A stretch of 64,000 bases of DNA, taken from IMG/VR virus record IMGVR_UViG_3300005613_000046, positions 1 through 64,000 of that record; one strand, written 5' to 3'. The notes beneath the pieces are model-generated. The model saw nothing but the letters and a program-made list of their open reading frames with translations. It had not been told where the DNA came from and made no database searches. The translations under genes were made by a program, and so were the position numbers. This stretch comes from a virus. This document shows positions 15,914 through 24,421 of this stretch, in pieces; position 1 is the stretch's first letter; each line of letters begins with the position of its first letter.

Positions 15914-16330
15914 CTATTTTAAAACTTTTTTTAATAAGTCCAACAATTCTTTGTTTTCATCTTGTTGTGGAATATCACTTTGTTTGTGGTATTTACATGC
16001 GGTATGTTCAAACCCATCTTGAGCCATTTCTAAATCAGGATTTAATTCATCTTCGGTTTCTTTAAAGAATACAAACATATGTCCCTTTTTTGTCCCATCT
16101 TTTTTGAATTTATCAATAAACCCAACAAATTCTATTTTTGGATCTAATTCAATATTTGTTTCTTCATAAAATTCTCGAATAGCAGCTTGACCTGGTGATT
16201 CACCATCTTCAATCTTTCCTGATGGTATTGACCAAACATTTGGCATTGACTTATCAGGAGCTCTTTTACATAATAAAACTTCATCATTATGTTTTAATAT
16301 AATACCCGCCCATTTTTTAAAGTTAACCAT
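15914..16330 (-). CDS. Nudix hydrolase
   Basis: The 138-residue protein carries a full Nudix box, GKIEDGESPGQAAIREFYEE, at about residues 38-57 in the order G-x5-E-x7-R-E-x2-E-E. Nudix enzymes cleave nucleoside diphosphates linked to another group (NUDIX), such as oxidised dNTPs, NAD or capped RNA. WSIPSGK before the box resembles MutT-type members. The gene is divergent from the DUF192 gene across a 14-base gap. Confidence 0.88.
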   Translation of the reverse strand: MVNFKKWAGIILKHNDEVLLCKRAPDKSMPNVWSIPSGKIEDGESPGQAAIREFYEETNIELDPKIEFVGFIDKFKKDGTKKGHMFVFFKETEDELNPDLEMAQDGFEHTACKYHKQSDIPQQDENKELLDLLKKVLK

Positions 16331-16332
16331 AG

Positions 16333-16340
16333 ATATTTAT
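16333..16340 (+). promoter_or_regulatory. ATATTTAT late-type box (plus strand)
   Basis: ATATTTAT lies four bases before the ATG at 16345, inside the divergent Nudix/DUF192 gap. Confidence 0.4.
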
Positions 16341-16344
16341 AAAT

Positions 16345-16686
16345 ATGAAAGTAAAAATAAATAACAATCTTTTTGATGTTAAAACTTTATTAACTTCCAA
16401 AGATACTCAAAAAGGTATGATGGGTAAAAAATTTAATGGGTTTGACGGAATGTTATTCTTTATGAAAAAAGAACCACATTCTTTTTGGATGAAAAATTGT
16501 GTGGTTCATTTAGATATTATTTTTATTAATGATGATTCAATCGAAAAAATTCATCACAACTGTAAACCTTGTATGTCTGAAGACTGTGATCGTTATGATG
16601 GTTATGGTGATTTAATTTTGGAACTTCCTGGTGGAACTTGCAAAAAATATGACATCAAAGAAGGTGATAGTATAGATTTACTTTAA
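16345..16686 (+). CDS. DUF192 family protein
   Basis: The 113 residues carry the family marks GMMGKKF, GMLFFM, FWMKNCVVHLDIIFI, a P-C-x(5)-C loop, and LELPGG...EGDSIDL. DUF192 proteins are small beta proteins of unknown function, found in bacteria and in large phages. The C-terminal stop overlaps the convergent methyltransferase gene by nine bases. The gene stands alone on the plus strand. Confidence 0.85.
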   Translation: MKVKINNNLFDVKTLLTSKDTQKGMMGKKFNGFDGMLFFMKKEPHSFWMKNCVVHLDIIFINDDSIEKIHHNCKPCMSEDCDRYDGYGDLILELPGGTCKKYDIKEGDSIDLL

Positions 16687-17532
16687 TCCCTCTATTTTAA
16701 CTTGTTTTTTCTCATCAACAAATGACTGAACTCTTCCTCTTGCAACATCACAATAATTCGGTGAAAGTTCGATTCCCAACCAACGTCTGTCTAAAATTTC
16801 CGCGGCGACTAAACTAGTTCCGCTACCAGCGAACGGATCCAAAATTACATCGTTTTTATATGACAAGATTTTAATCGCCTTGGTCGGTATGTCCATTGAA
16901 AAGGTTGCCTTAGTCAAAGATTTAGTGTCGGCAAAATAATTCCACTGACCAAAGACAAGTTCCATAAACTCTTTTTTATCATTCTCACTATAAACCATTT
17001 TATTTCTTTTGGTTCCGTCTTCTTTTTCAACTTCAGTTAATTCACCAGTCCATTCGGGTTGTCCTTTAACTTTTTTAATATGTTGTTTTTTATATGCTAA
17101 AATAACACACTCCTTCGGGTTATAGATATAAGGACTTGATGGACTCATCCATGATCCCCAAGCTGTAGTCTTACTTCTATGTGGTGATTGTTCTTCTAAA
17201 TCAACGATCCCAAAAAAACCATAACCGATCTCTTGCATAATTCTCCACATCTCAGCCACAAAAAATATACGACCACCTTTTTTCTGTCTGTTAATTTCAT
17301 ATGGAATGTTAAGGGCAATTCTTCCATCATCTTTCAATAATCTATACGCCTCGCTCAACCAATTTTTTGCAAACTCTTGATAATCATTAAACTCCATATC
17401 ATCTTCATGAACATCATAGTCAATACCTACCCCATAAGGTGGTGAAGTCACTATAAGGTCAACTGATCCTTCAGGTAATGTTTTCATCACCTCAACACAA
17501 TCCCCATTTATTATTTTTTTTGTTTCTATCAT
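16678..17532 (-). CDS. DNA N4-cytosine (beta-class) methyltransferase
   Basis: In 284 residues the catalytic motif TSPPYG (residues 30-35) comes first, and the SAM-binding motif DPFAGSGTSLVAAE comes near the C-terminus. This is the beta-class order. SPPY is typical of N4-cytosine methylation, although some N6-adenine enzymes share it. No restriction partner is adjacent, so it is probably an orphan enzyme that shields phage DNA from host restriction or marks it for packaging or repair. Confidence 0.9.
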   Translation of the reverse strand: MIETKKIINGDCVEVMKTLPEGSVDLIVTSPPYGVGIDYDVHEDDMEFNDYQEFAKNWLSEAYRLLKDDGRIALNIPYEINRQKKGGRIFFVAEMWRIMQEIGYGFFGIVDLEEQSPHRSKTTAWGSWMSPSSPYIYNPKECVILAYKKQHIKKVKGQPEWTGELTEVEKEDGTKRNKMVYSENDKKEFMELVFGQWNYFADTKSLTKATFSMDIPTKAIKILSYKNDVILDPFAGSGTSLVAAEILDRRWLGIELSPNYCDVARGRVQSFVDEKKQVKIEGLK

Positions 17533-17536
17533 ATTC

Positions 17537-17782
17537 TTAAATTATTGTTGTTAACATTTGTGCCACTTTATATCCTGTGAAAGCTCCGGCCGCTGCAGAT
17601 CCAGGTAAAACGATAAACTTTCCAAGTATTGTGTCATATTTCTTTCTATTTACAATATAAGAAATCAATATGTAATAAACAATATAGTTGATTAAAACAA
17701 ATAAGTCCAGTTCTTTTGAAACAAAAACAACAATTGAATTTCCTAAAAAACCCCAAATAAAATTGATTAAAGTTTCTCTCAT
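17537..17782 (-). CDS. Small membrane protein, about 81 aa
   Basis: The frame is open further upstream but would overlap the DUF3310 gene, so the ATG at 17782 (MRETLINFIWGFLGNSIVVF) is chosen. Two or three hydrophobic segments follow, the last rich in Gly and Ala (PGSAAAGAFTGYKVA), which could form a membrane hairpin. Function unknown; a host-membrane or holin role is possible. Confidence 0.5.
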   Translation of the reverse strand: MRETLINFIWGFLGNSIVVFVSKELDLFVLINYIVYYILISYIVNRKKYDTILGKFIVLPGSAAAGAFTGYKVAQMLTTII

Positions 17783-17816
17783 CAATTCGTTTGGTGTTGT
17801 TATTGCACCTAAGACG

Positions 17817-18065
17817 TTAATCTCTCGATTCAGACTTGATTTTTTGTTTGAGTTGTTCGATGTGGTGGTCGAGATACCACTTTGCTTTGAGTAAATCCTC
17901 GAGTTCTTTGTTTTTTCCTTTTTTTCCTGCACGACTAATATATTTTATTGTATTTCCTAAACTAAATCCTAATTCCCAAGCATCTATCACTTTGATTGCT
18001 TCATATTCATTATTTTTTCCTCCGTAATGATCGGGGTGGTTTACTTGTTCTTTATTATTTTCCAT
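17817..18065 (-). CDS. DUF3310-like protein
   Basis: The 82-residue sequence has the family core VNHPDHYGG, then EAIKVIDAW, NTIKYISRAGKK and DLLKAKWYLDHHIE. DUF3310 proteins are frequent in phages and are sometimes called nucleotide-kinase-like, without a proven reaction. The match is essentially complete in length and motif order. Confidence 0.88.
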   Translation of the reverse strand: MENNKEQVNHPDHYGGKNNEYEAIKVIDAWELGFSLGNTIKYISRAGKKGKNKELEDLLKAKWYLDHHIEQLKQKIKSESRD

Positions 18066-18068
18066 AAC

Positions 18069-18419
18069 TTATTTCCAAAATAATTGTATTACTAATATTC
18101 CTAATGCTAATACCAAACAAACTATTGTCTTTAACGTCAACGGTTCTTTGAATATCAACCAACTTAACCATGTGAATACGACAGCTCCAATACTAAACCC
18201 TATAAGTCTTGACGGCCACATTTGACCATCAAAGGCTATTACCATATTCTTAACTGAATACATAAATAACATTGAAATTGGCATTCCCATTAAAACCAAA
18301 AACCAATAATGATTTTTGAACCATTCGTATTTTAAAGGTCCTTGTAGTTGAAAAAATGTTCCTATTTGTGCAAAAAACCCAAAAATAATTCCAACTACAA
18401 GTGCGACAATATTTGTCAT
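18069..18419 (-). CDS. Four-pass DMT/SMR-like membrane protein
   Basis: Four hydrophobic segments lie near residues 3-23, 38-58, 70-92 and 97-115. The end FKEPLTLKTIVCLVLALGIL recalls the last helix of EamA/SMR transporters (FxExLtlxxxxGxxLIxxGI). At 116 residues it is the size of one SMR subunit. Its start overlaps the glutamine synthetase stop as TAATG, so the two are translationally coupled, hinting at transport of a nitrogen metabolite. The substrate cannot be read from sequence. Confidence 0.65.
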   Translation of the reverse strand: MTNIVALVVGIIFGFFAQIGTFFQLQGPLKYEWFKNHYWFLVLMGMPISMLFMYSVKNMVIAFDGQMWPSRLIGFSIGAVVFTWLSWLIFKEPLTLKTIVCLVLALGILVIQLFWK

Positions 18420-19459
18420 TAATTTTTCTCCTCTTTATATTCTTTTAATAATTCTTCGGTTGTATCCAATGATTTAACAATTTCACGAATGATTTTATAT
18501 GGATCGGCATTTGATCCTGGTCTACGGTCTTCAACATAACCTTCCCAATTTTCTGCGGTGTCTTTTGGAACTCTAATTGATGCTCCACGATCAGACACAC
18601 CCCAACTGAACTTATTTATTGATTGAGTTTCATATTCACCGGTAAGTCTTAAATGATTTCCTGAACCATACGCTTTAATGTGATCGTTATGTCTTGCTTC
18701 AAATGCGTTGAATAGTGACATAAAATACTCTTCGTTTCCTTCATATCTCATAATACCCGTTGAGAAGTTTGTATGAAGACCTGATCCATTCCATTCTCCG
18801 TGAGTTAATGGTTTTGGATGAAGTTCAATATGGTATCCGTATTTTTCAGCAATCTTAAATAAGAAATAACGAGTCATCCAAAGATCATCACCACCTTTAT
18901 GTTTCCCTTGCGAGAACACTTGATATTCCCACTGACCTAATGCTACCTCAGCGTTTATTCCTGTAAGGTCAATTCCATAATTTAAACACATGTTCAAATG
19001 TTCGTCAACAAATGGACGACCCACCACATTATGCCCAACTCCACAATAGTATTCACCCTGTCCTTTTAGAATGTTTCTTTTATGACCCAAAATATTACCA
19101 TTAATTTCTTCACGAATAAAATACTCTTGTTCAAAACCAAACCAAAGATCTTCATGACCTTCAGTAATTTTTGATCTATAATTTGTTTCATGTGGAGTTC
19201 CATCAGGGTTTAATACCTCACATAAGACATAAACCGTTGATTGCATATCTTGAATATAATGTCTTACAGGTTTTAATAAAAGATCTGATTTTTCGGTATT
19301 TGCTTGTCCTGTTGATGATCCGTCAAAGTTCCACACCGGAAAACTATTGTCTAAAAACGCGGTGTCAATTGTTCCGTAATTAACAATTTTAACTTTACTT
19401 CTAAGGTTCGGTTCTGGTTTATACCCGTCTAACCAAACATATTCTAGTTTAATTTTCAT
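18419..19459 (-). CDS. Type II (eukaryotic-like) glutamine synthetase
   Basis: The 346-residue enzyme is full length for a GSII. Key marks are WNFDGSSTGQA (43-53), FGFEQEYF (107-114) with the metal-binding glutamates, HNVVGR (143-148), INAEVALGQWEYQ (168-180), HPKPLTHGEWNGSGLHTNFS (214-233) and SDRGASIRVP (289-298), then DRRPGSNADPY. It makes glutamine from glutamate, ammonia and ATP. Flavobacteria themselves encode GSII-like enzymes, so host capture is likely. As a phage metabolic gene it would feed purine, pyrimidine and amino-sugar synthesis. Confidence 0.95.
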   Translation of the reverse strand: MKIKLEYVWLDGYKPEPNLRSKVKIVNYGTIDTAFLDNSFPVWNFDGSSTGQANTEKSDLLLKPVRHYIQDMQSTVYVLCEVLNPDGTPHETNYRSKITEGHEDLWFGFEQEYFIREEINGNILGHKRNILKGQGEYYCGVGHNVVGRPFVDEHLNMCLNYGIDLTGINAEVALGQWEYQVFSQGKHKGGDDLWMTRYFLFKIAEKYGYHIELHPKPLTHGEWNGSGLHTNFSTGIMRYEGNEEYFMSLFNAFEARHNDHIKAYGSGNHLRLTGEYETQSINKFSWGVSDRGASIRVPKDTAENWEGYVEDRRPGSNADPYKIIREIVKSLDTTEELLKEYKEEKN

Positions 19460-19580
19460 TTTTTATATGTTTTCGGATTTTATTTTCAATATATAACCTT
19501 CTGATTTTTTTACCTAACTCGGTATCATTTGGTGTTTCTTTGATAAGTTTTTCTAAAACTTTTCTAATTTCTTTTTCCAT
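19449..19580 (-). CDS. 43-residue basic helical microprotein
   Basis: The frame begins one base after the upstream stop and ends 11 bases inside the glutamine synthetase gene. It reads MEKEIRKVLEKLIKETPNDT and continues with basic helix. One heptad-like helix suggests a small binding or regulatory peptide. It is too short for a family call, but its spacing fits this genome's operon style. Confidence 0.5.
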   Translation of the reverse strand: MEKEIRKVLEKLIKETPNDTELGKKIRRLYIENKIRKHIKNEN

Positions 19581-19581
19581 A

Positions 19582-20340
19582 TTATTTTCTAATACTTTCT
19601 TCTTTTTTTGTTTGTAATATTAGTCCTGCGATTCTTCTTTTAAACATTGGAAGTAAAGTTTCATTTATTGGGAAAATTCCACTTGATTCCATTTGAAAAA
19701 TGGGACTTGTTTTTTTGTCCACACTTGTGAACGAAGAAAATGTATTTATAATTTTTGGTATTGTCAAATCGTTTAATTGATCGTTATATATCAAATTAAC
19801 ATTTGTCATTTGTTGGGGATTGGTTTTGGTTTCTTTCTTTATTGAATACTCCCACACATAATGTTTTTTTTCGTGGTCAATAAAATAAAAAAATCCTTTG
19901 GGGTTAGTTATATTCTTTTTGTTTCTTCTTATTTTCATATCCAAAGAATCAAATACAATTGTCCATACAGATTTTGCAATATTGAAATATTCCATTATTC
20001 TTGGTGCCGAATACGATAAAATTTGTCTAAACTCTTTTTGTTCGTCTTCTGTTAATTTTGGCATTTCTTTAATTTTAAGATCTTTAACCAAAATTTCGTC
20101 ATCAATATTTATCAATTTTTTATCTGTGTAAATAATTTTTTGATCTCTAATCAATGCTTGAACATTCATTAAATGTAATGACAATTCTATGAAGCCAGGA
20201 TATAACTCAAGATTATCAAGTTTTTCACCCATTTTTTGAAAATAAGACAGTAATTTATACTCCTTATACTCGCTATCAATTGGTTTTTCAAACATCCAAT
20301 CTGTGTTCAATAAAAATTCAATTTTTTTTCTTCTTGCCAT
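19582..20340 (-). CDS. Hypothetical protein, about 252 aa
   Basis: Start at 20340 (MARRKKIEFLLNTDWMFEKP) is preferred over an ATG at 20373 that adds an unusual 11-residue extension. The N-terminal part (LLNTDWMFEKPIDSEYKEYK, then LYPGFIELSLHLMN) is mixed alpha/beta; the C-terminal half contains FYFIDHEKKHYVWEY. It is separated from the upstream acidic gene by only about 40 bases. I recall no name for the family; a virion or assembly role is possible. Confidence 0.65.
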   Translation of the reverse strand: MARRKKIEFLLNTDWMFEKPIDSEYKEYKLLSYFQKMGEKLDNLELYPGFIELSLHLMNVQALIRDQKIIYTDKKLINIDDEILVKDLKIKEMPKLTEDEQKEFRQILSYSAPRIMEYFNIAKSVWTIVFDSLDMKIRRNKKNITNPKGFFYFIDHEKKHYVWEYSIKKETKTNPQQMTNVNLIYNDQLNDLTIPKIINTFSSFTSVDKKTSPIFQMESSGIFPINETLLPMFKRRIAGLILQTKKEESIRK

Positions 20341-20381
20341 ATGTTTTAAAACATACAACAAATTGTTTGACAAATAAAGAC

Positions 20382-21596
20382 CTAAGAGACCCTTAATACA
20401 TAATACTCGGTTCCATTTATGTTATATGTATCGTAGTCTCCATCGTAAGAGTTAAGTATTGAACCGTAACCATCTGAATTAACTACTGTGTCTACAATAT
20501 CATCAGTATTAATAAAATCCATAATAAAGTCTTTATCGTAACCAAACATACTAATAAAACCTTTTATGTCGTCTTCATATTCACTAACTCTATCGTTTAT
20601 TTCGTTTTCAATTACACTTTCATCGTAATCACCTTGAGGATCATCATTAATTTCTTGAATTGTTTCTTCTAAACCTTCAATTTTTAACTCAAGAGCTTCG
20701 TATTGGTCATCAGGTAAATCTTCATTTTCTAATCTTTTATTTAAAGAGTCTAAGGTTAGTTGAAGTTGTTGAACTTGTCTCATTTGTTGTTGTGTTAGTT
20801 CTAATGGAATATCATAATTATCAGGTTCGTCTCTTATTATGTCATCGTAAAAATCATATAACCAACTTCTCCAACTTTGTGTATCTAAAGCACCTTCAAA
20901 AACCCACTCTGAAAACGACTCAATTCCCATGTCGTCTAACATTTGTTCAACCGCAACTTTTGCTGCGTCATTGGCTTCCTCTTCTGTGTAAACATCATAG
21001 GAATTAGGATTAAATCCATTATCACCACCTAACCATTCGTATTGTTTTCCATACCCATAGGTCGCTCTTCCACTTGGGTAAATATAATACTTGTCTTCGG
21101 GAACCTCATTTCCTTCTTCATCTTCAACCGTGTCAACATAACCATTTTGTTCTAAGTGTTCATATAGAGCTTCAGTTCTTTCTGAATCGTCATCTTCATT
21201 TTCAACATCCCATTCACCTTCTTGTCTTTTTTCATCTAACTCAGCAAGTTTTTGATCCAATTTTGCTTGTTCCTTTATTTTCCACATAGAAGATCCGTAG
21301 TCACTAATATAACGATCTACAGTAATTCCGTTTAAGTTTGGAACATTAGTGTTAGAAATATCAAGTCTACCCATTACTCTTACAACACCGGTAAGTGGAC
21401 CAACATTTTTGTATTTACCAAGATTTAAGTCTCCAGTAATTACAATACCTTTACCTCTATATGGTTTAAGTCTTGTTATTCTTTCAGCAATACCACCAAC
21501 ATCATCCAATAACTCTAAGTATTCGTCAGGTGAAATTGAAACAAGGTTCTCATCTTGTTCTAAAATATAATTTTTAAAAAACTTTTTTAATGACAT
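20382..21596 (-). CDS. Acidic protein with LRR-like solenoid and leader-type N-terminus
   Basis: Begins MSLKKFFKNYILEQDENLVS, a basic amphipathic leader ending in I-L-E. Residues 45-90 carry VITGDLNLGKYKNVGPLTGV and GRLDISNTNVPNLNG, the repeated GDLxLS/NT...LxG pattern of short leucine-rich phage solenoids. The rest is strongly acidic with coiled-coil segments (QQQMRQVQQLQLTLDSL) and Tyr/Asp-rich tails. A late-type box is at 21602-21609. Likely a virion-associated or internal protein. Confidence 0.65.
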   Translation of the reverse strand: MSLKKFFKNYILEQDENLVSISPDEYLELLDDVGGIAERITRLKPYRGKGIVITGDLNLGKYKNVGPLTGVVRVMGRLDISNTNVPNLNGITVDRYISDYGSSMWKIKEQAKLDQKLAELDEKRQEGEWDVENEDDDSERTEALYEHLEQNGYVDTVEDEEGNEVPEDKYYIYPSGRATYGYGKQYEWLGGDNGFNPNSYDVYTEEEANDAAKVAVEQMLDDMGIESFSEWVFEGALDTQSWRSWLYDFYDDIIRDEPDNYDIPLELTQQQMRQVQQLQLTLDSLNKRLENEDLPDDQYEALELKIEGLEETIQEINDDPQGDYDESVIENEINDRVSEYEDDIKGFISMFGYDKDFIMDFINTDDIVDTVVNSDGYGSILNSYDGDYDTYNINGTEYYVLRVS

Positions 21597-21601
21597 ATGT
21601 T

Positions 21602-21609
21602 ATAAATAT
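21602..21609 (-). promoter_or_regulatory. ATATTTAT late-type box
   Basis: ATATTTAT on the minus strand lies five bases before the ATG at 21596. A matching box on the plus strand follows at 21664, giving divergent late-type control. Confidence 0.4.
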
Positions 21610-21663
21610 ACGAATAAAATATAATTGATTTTTTTTATTTAGTGATTAAAGTTTAGTTAGTTG

Positions 21664-21671
21664 ATATTTAT
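21664..21671 (+). promoter_or_regulatory. ATATTTAT late-type box (plus strand)
   Basis: ATATTTAT lies 30 bases before the ATG of the Gln-rich microgene, the longest spacing in the class. Confidence 0.35.
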
Positions 21672-21701
21672 AGACAAATAAACCACTTAAAAATAATTAA
21701 T

Positions 21702-21851
21702 ATGGGCTGCGGATGCAAAAACAAAGGACAGGCACAACAACCTCAAACTCAAACACAAACTCAACAACAAGCGTCTCAAACAAACGCTCAGACAAAATCT
21801 AATGTTCAAGAGAATGTGAAAAAAGTGATTTCAAAATATTATAGAAGATAA
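21702..21851 (+). CDS. 49-residue Cys/Gln-rich microprotein
   Basis: The frame reads MGCGCKNKGQAQQPQTQTQT, then more Gln/Thr/Ser and a short basic helix (VQENVKKVISKYY). The GCGCK start could bind metal or be acylated, and the Gln-Thr stretch is a disordered linker. It is followed by a clear terminator (21874-21903), so it forms its own transcription unit behind a late-type box. Confidence 0.65.
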   Translation: MGCGCKNKGQAQQPQTQTQTQQQASQTNAQTKSNVQENVKKVISKYYRR

Positions 21852-21873
21852 TATTTGTTGTGTGAAAAATTAT

Positions 21874-21903
21874 AGGTGTTCTAATCGGACACCTTTTTTT
21901 TTA
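21874..21903 (+). terminator. Intrinsic terminator
   Basis: AGGTGT pairs with ACACCT around a nine-base loop and is followed by nine or more T residues on the plus strand. Confidence 0.75.
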
Positions 21904-21907
21904 TTTG

Positions 21908-21915
21908 ATATTTAT
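21908..21915 (+). promoter_or_regulatory. ATATTTAT late-type box (plus strand)
   Basis: ATATTTAT lies seven bases before the ATG at 21923, directly after the terminator of the previous unit. Confidence 0.4.
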
Positions 21916-21922
21916 TAAAGGT

Positions 21923-23047
21923 ATGAGTTTAGAAAGAGTAAAGAATTTAATTCAGTCATTTAACGATGGTGACTACGATGATGATATTGAACCGTATTTC
22001 AATACCTTAATGAATTTTTTAAACTTTGTTAAAAAATATGGTTTATTAGATGAACTTGATTTAGGACAAATATCATCAAGAGAGTTTGATGATGAACTTT
22101 TTAACTTCTTTAAAGAAAATGGTGTTGTATCAAACATGGATTACGATAACATGCCAGAACAATTCAAAAATAACTTTTTACTTTATGGTTTAGAAAACAA
22201 CTATGAAAACACAATGTGGTTTATTACACATAATCTTATTACTGATGTAGTTATTAAACCAGACGGTTTTTATCTTCATTTAAGAGATAGAGAAGAACTG
22301 GAGATTTTATTTTGTGGTAATAGACGAGGTGAAGGTGCAAGATATGTTGCAAAAATTGTTTTAAGTGAAGATGGTTTAGGTCATGATTGGTATTATGACA
22401 ATAGTGTAAACCCACATCAAGTTGTTGAAGAACTGGATGACGCAAACATTACAGCACTTAAAGATATTATTTTTAAAGAAATCGGAGATAAAGAATTATC
22501 CTTAGAAGATTACAACTCTGACTTTTTTGAAGAACTTTCTGAAGAACAAGGAACTGAAGGTTATTTTAGATTAAGAGCCCAAGACTTAGAAGGTTTAGTA
22601 AAAGATGAAGAGGCCTTTAACGAGTTATGTGAAAGTGAGTTAGACGATTTAGGTCAGAATTTGAAAAGTTTATATTGGAATTCTGAAAATCAAGCATATG
22701 AAGATGAGGCATACGATTTAGTTTATGGTGGTTTAGAGGAATACTTTGAAGGAAGAATTAGTGAGGTTCCAAGAGAGGTAACCAGAACTGATGGGTCTAA
22801 AATAACAAGATACGATCAATATATTAAAGTAAGAAACTTTCCAAATATAATTACGACTTTTTTAGAATCTAACAAGGGTGGTTATTGGAATGATTCTCAT
22901 TTAGAATATTATGGTGGTTTAATTTCGTTAATGACTGGAATGATGAATAACGACGATATTGATTGTATTGATTTTAGAGCTCCTGATTATCCTGATTGGA
23001 ATAGAACAAGAAAGAATATTAACGAAAACTTCTCTGAATACCTCTAA
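21923..23047 (+). CDS. Large acidic hypothetical protein, 374 aa
   Basis: Start at 21923 (MSLERVKNLIQSFNDGDYDD) is preferred over an ATG at 21905, because that codon would sit on the late-type box. The product is strongly acidic and helical, with an F-N-x-L-x-N-F-L-N-F-V pattern near the N-terminus and a Trp/Tyr-rich end (GGYWNDSHLEYYGG). Its composition resembles the divergent gene at 20382-21596, though I see no clear homology. Probably a virion or assembly protein. Confidence 0.65.
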   Translation: MSLERVKNLIQSFNDGDYDDDIEPYFNTLMNFLNFVKKYGLLDELDLGQISSREFDDELFNFFKENGVVSNMDYDNMPEQFKNNFLLYGLENNYENTMWFITHNLITDVVIKPDGFYLHLRDREELEILFCGNRRGEGARYVAKIVLSEDGLGHDWYYDNSVNPHQVVEELDDANITALKDIIFKEIGDKELSLEDYNSDFFEELSEEQGTEGYFRLRAQDLEGLVKDEEAFNELCESELDDLGQNLKSLYWNSENQAYEDEAYDLVYGGLEEYFEGRISEVPREVTRTDGSKITRYDQYIKVRNFPNIITTFLESNKGGYWNDSHLEYYGGLISLMTGMMNNDDIDCIDFRAPDYPDWNRTRKNINENFSEYL

Positions 23048-23096
23048 CTATTTATAGTTTCATTTATTTCTCATATACATTTTAAAAACCAAAAAT

Positions 23097-23792
23097 ATGA
23101 GAAAATTAGAAAAAAACACAAGACGGTATTTTGTAAATCTATTTGCCGACTACATCTTATCTAAATTCGACAAATCAGAAAACACAATTATTCAAGTAAC
23201 CGACTTTGAAAACTTTGTTGTTGTAAATGGTCAAACAACAAGTTCAAATGTTTTAGAAATGCTTGAACTAAAATCTGAATTTATTGAGTCAAATAAAGAA
23301 TTATTTAATTCTTTGGATAAGAAGGATCTGAATGTAATTGATATTATCAAATACGATCAAGAAATAACAGATCTAAAACGAGGATGGATCAACGTAAACA
23401 AATCTTTATATGTTGATCAACATGATCCCATTTCAGAGATAAACATTTCATCAGAATTTCCATATGGACATAGTTTAGGGTGTGGAAGAGGAATGTTTTA
23501 CTACTCACACTATATCTTTAATCACATGCATTCTTTATTGGGTGTAGACAAGTTATATTTTCATTATTCAAGTGAACTTGATGAAAATGAAGACTACGAT
23601 ATTAAAGTTGTGTCTGATTCAAGATATTCAAAAAGTCAGATCACTAATCTTGTATTGGATGTGTTTGATATGGATCTAACCGAATTTAAAGAAAGACTAT
23701 CAAATTACAATTTTACAGAAGATATTACAAATCCGTCATTAGACAAACCATACTTAGTTCAAGACCGACTAATAGATGTGGTTTTAGTATAA
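23097..23792 (+). CDS. Hypothetical alpha/beta protein, 231 aa
   Basis: Begins MRKLEKNTRRYFVNLFADYI; it has strand-like FENFVVVNGQTTSSNVLEML and a striking central block FPYGHSLGCGRGMFYYSHYI with Gly, Cys and His that looks like an active or metal site. I do not recognise the family. It is the last gene of this plus-strand block and ends before a bidirectional terminator. Confidence 0.65.
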   Translation: MRKLEKNTRRYFVNLFADYILSKFDKSENTIIQVTDFENFVVVNGQTTSSNVLEMLELKSEFIESNKELFNSLDKKDLNVIDIIKYDQEITDLKRGWINVNKSLYVDQHDPISEINISSEFPYGHSLGCGRGMFYYSHYIFNHMHSLLGVDKLYFHYSSELDENEDYDIKVVSDSRYSKSQITNLVLDVFDMDLTEFKERLSNYNFTEDITNPSLDKPYLVQDRLIDVVLV

Positions 23793-23797
23793 AAAAG

Positions 23798-23826
23798 AAA
23801 CCCCACTTTAAAGGTGGGGTTTTTTG
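23798..23826. terminator. Bidirectional terminator between convergent genes
   Basis: A CCCCACTTT/AAAGGTGGGG stem lies at about 23800-23820 with T-runs on both strands. Confidence 0.8.
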
Positions 23827-24114
23827 TTACTTTTCATAAAATTCTTTAATGATTTTTAAACCGTGTTCAATATCTTCAAAATCTCGATCAGGAGCAAATA
23901 AACCTGTTTTTGGGACTTCACTTTCAAAATCTTCAATTAACATAAATGCCGGAACAAAATCGTTTCCTGTTGCTTCAACAAACATATCGTATTCTTCTTC
24001 AAACTCTTCAATGTCTCGATCAACATATATAATGTCTTCTTTATCCAACATTTCTTTTAACATGACACAAAATGGACATGACTTCATTGTAAATAAAACG
24101 GCTACCTTATCCAT
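23827..24114 (-). CDS. Glutaredoxin-like protein
   Basis: The 95-residue thioredoxin-fold protein has the dithiol motif CPFC at residues 13-16 and a GNDFVPAF segment near 51-58 with the cis-proline. The reaction is reduction of disulfides or supply of electrons to ribonucleotide reductase. Its start overlaps the thioredoxin gene's end by eight bases, so the two redox proteins are co-expressed. Confidence 0.85.
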   Translation of the reverse strand: MDKVAVLFTMKSCPFCVMLKEMLDKEDIIYVDRDIEEFEEEYDMFVEATGNDFVPAFMLIEDFESEVPKTGLFAPDRDFEDIEHGLKIIKEFYEK

Positions 24115-24421
24115 TGATTAATTCTGTTACTAAACCTTTTATTTGTCCTTCAGAAAGAACACCAACTTTTGTTTCAACCACTTCACCTTTATTGAATACT
24201 TTAATAGTAGGAACGCTTCTAATTCCAAGACTAATTGCAATCTCTCTATTAAGATCAACATCCATTGTATACATTTGAACTTCCGAGGTATTCTCGGTAG
24301 TTAATTTTTCAAATATTGGTTTCATCATAGAGCAGGGGCGGCACCATTGGGCATGGAAGTCCACTATAACTTTTTCCCCGTTATTTATCTTTTGTTGTAA
24401 ATCTACACTACTAATTTCCAT
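24107..24421 (-). CDS. Thioredoxin
   Basis: The 104-residue protein has AQWCRPCSMMKP with the WCRPC active site near residues 26-30, preceded by VDFHAQ, and a cis-proline in RSVPTIKVFNKG. Length is normal for thioredoxin. The usual WCGPC has Arg in place of Gly, which alters the redox potential in other thioredoxins. With the glutaredoxin it likely supports phage dNTP synthesis or protein folding. Confidence 0.9.
   Translation of the reverse strand: MEISSVDLQQKINNGEKVIVDFHAQWCRPCSMMKPIFEKLTTENTSEVQMYTMDVDLNREIAISLGIRSVPTIKVFNKGEVVETKVGVLSEGQIKGLVTELING

Noticed and set aside
16740-16830. GGTGAAAGTTCGATTCCC looks like a tRNA T-arm
   Set aside because: It lies inside the methyltransferase gene with no acceptor stem or anticodon arm around it.
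20660-21289. Several plus-strand Leu/His-rich frames over the acidic protein
   Set aside because: Shadows of a strongly acidic, codon-biased minus-strand gene.
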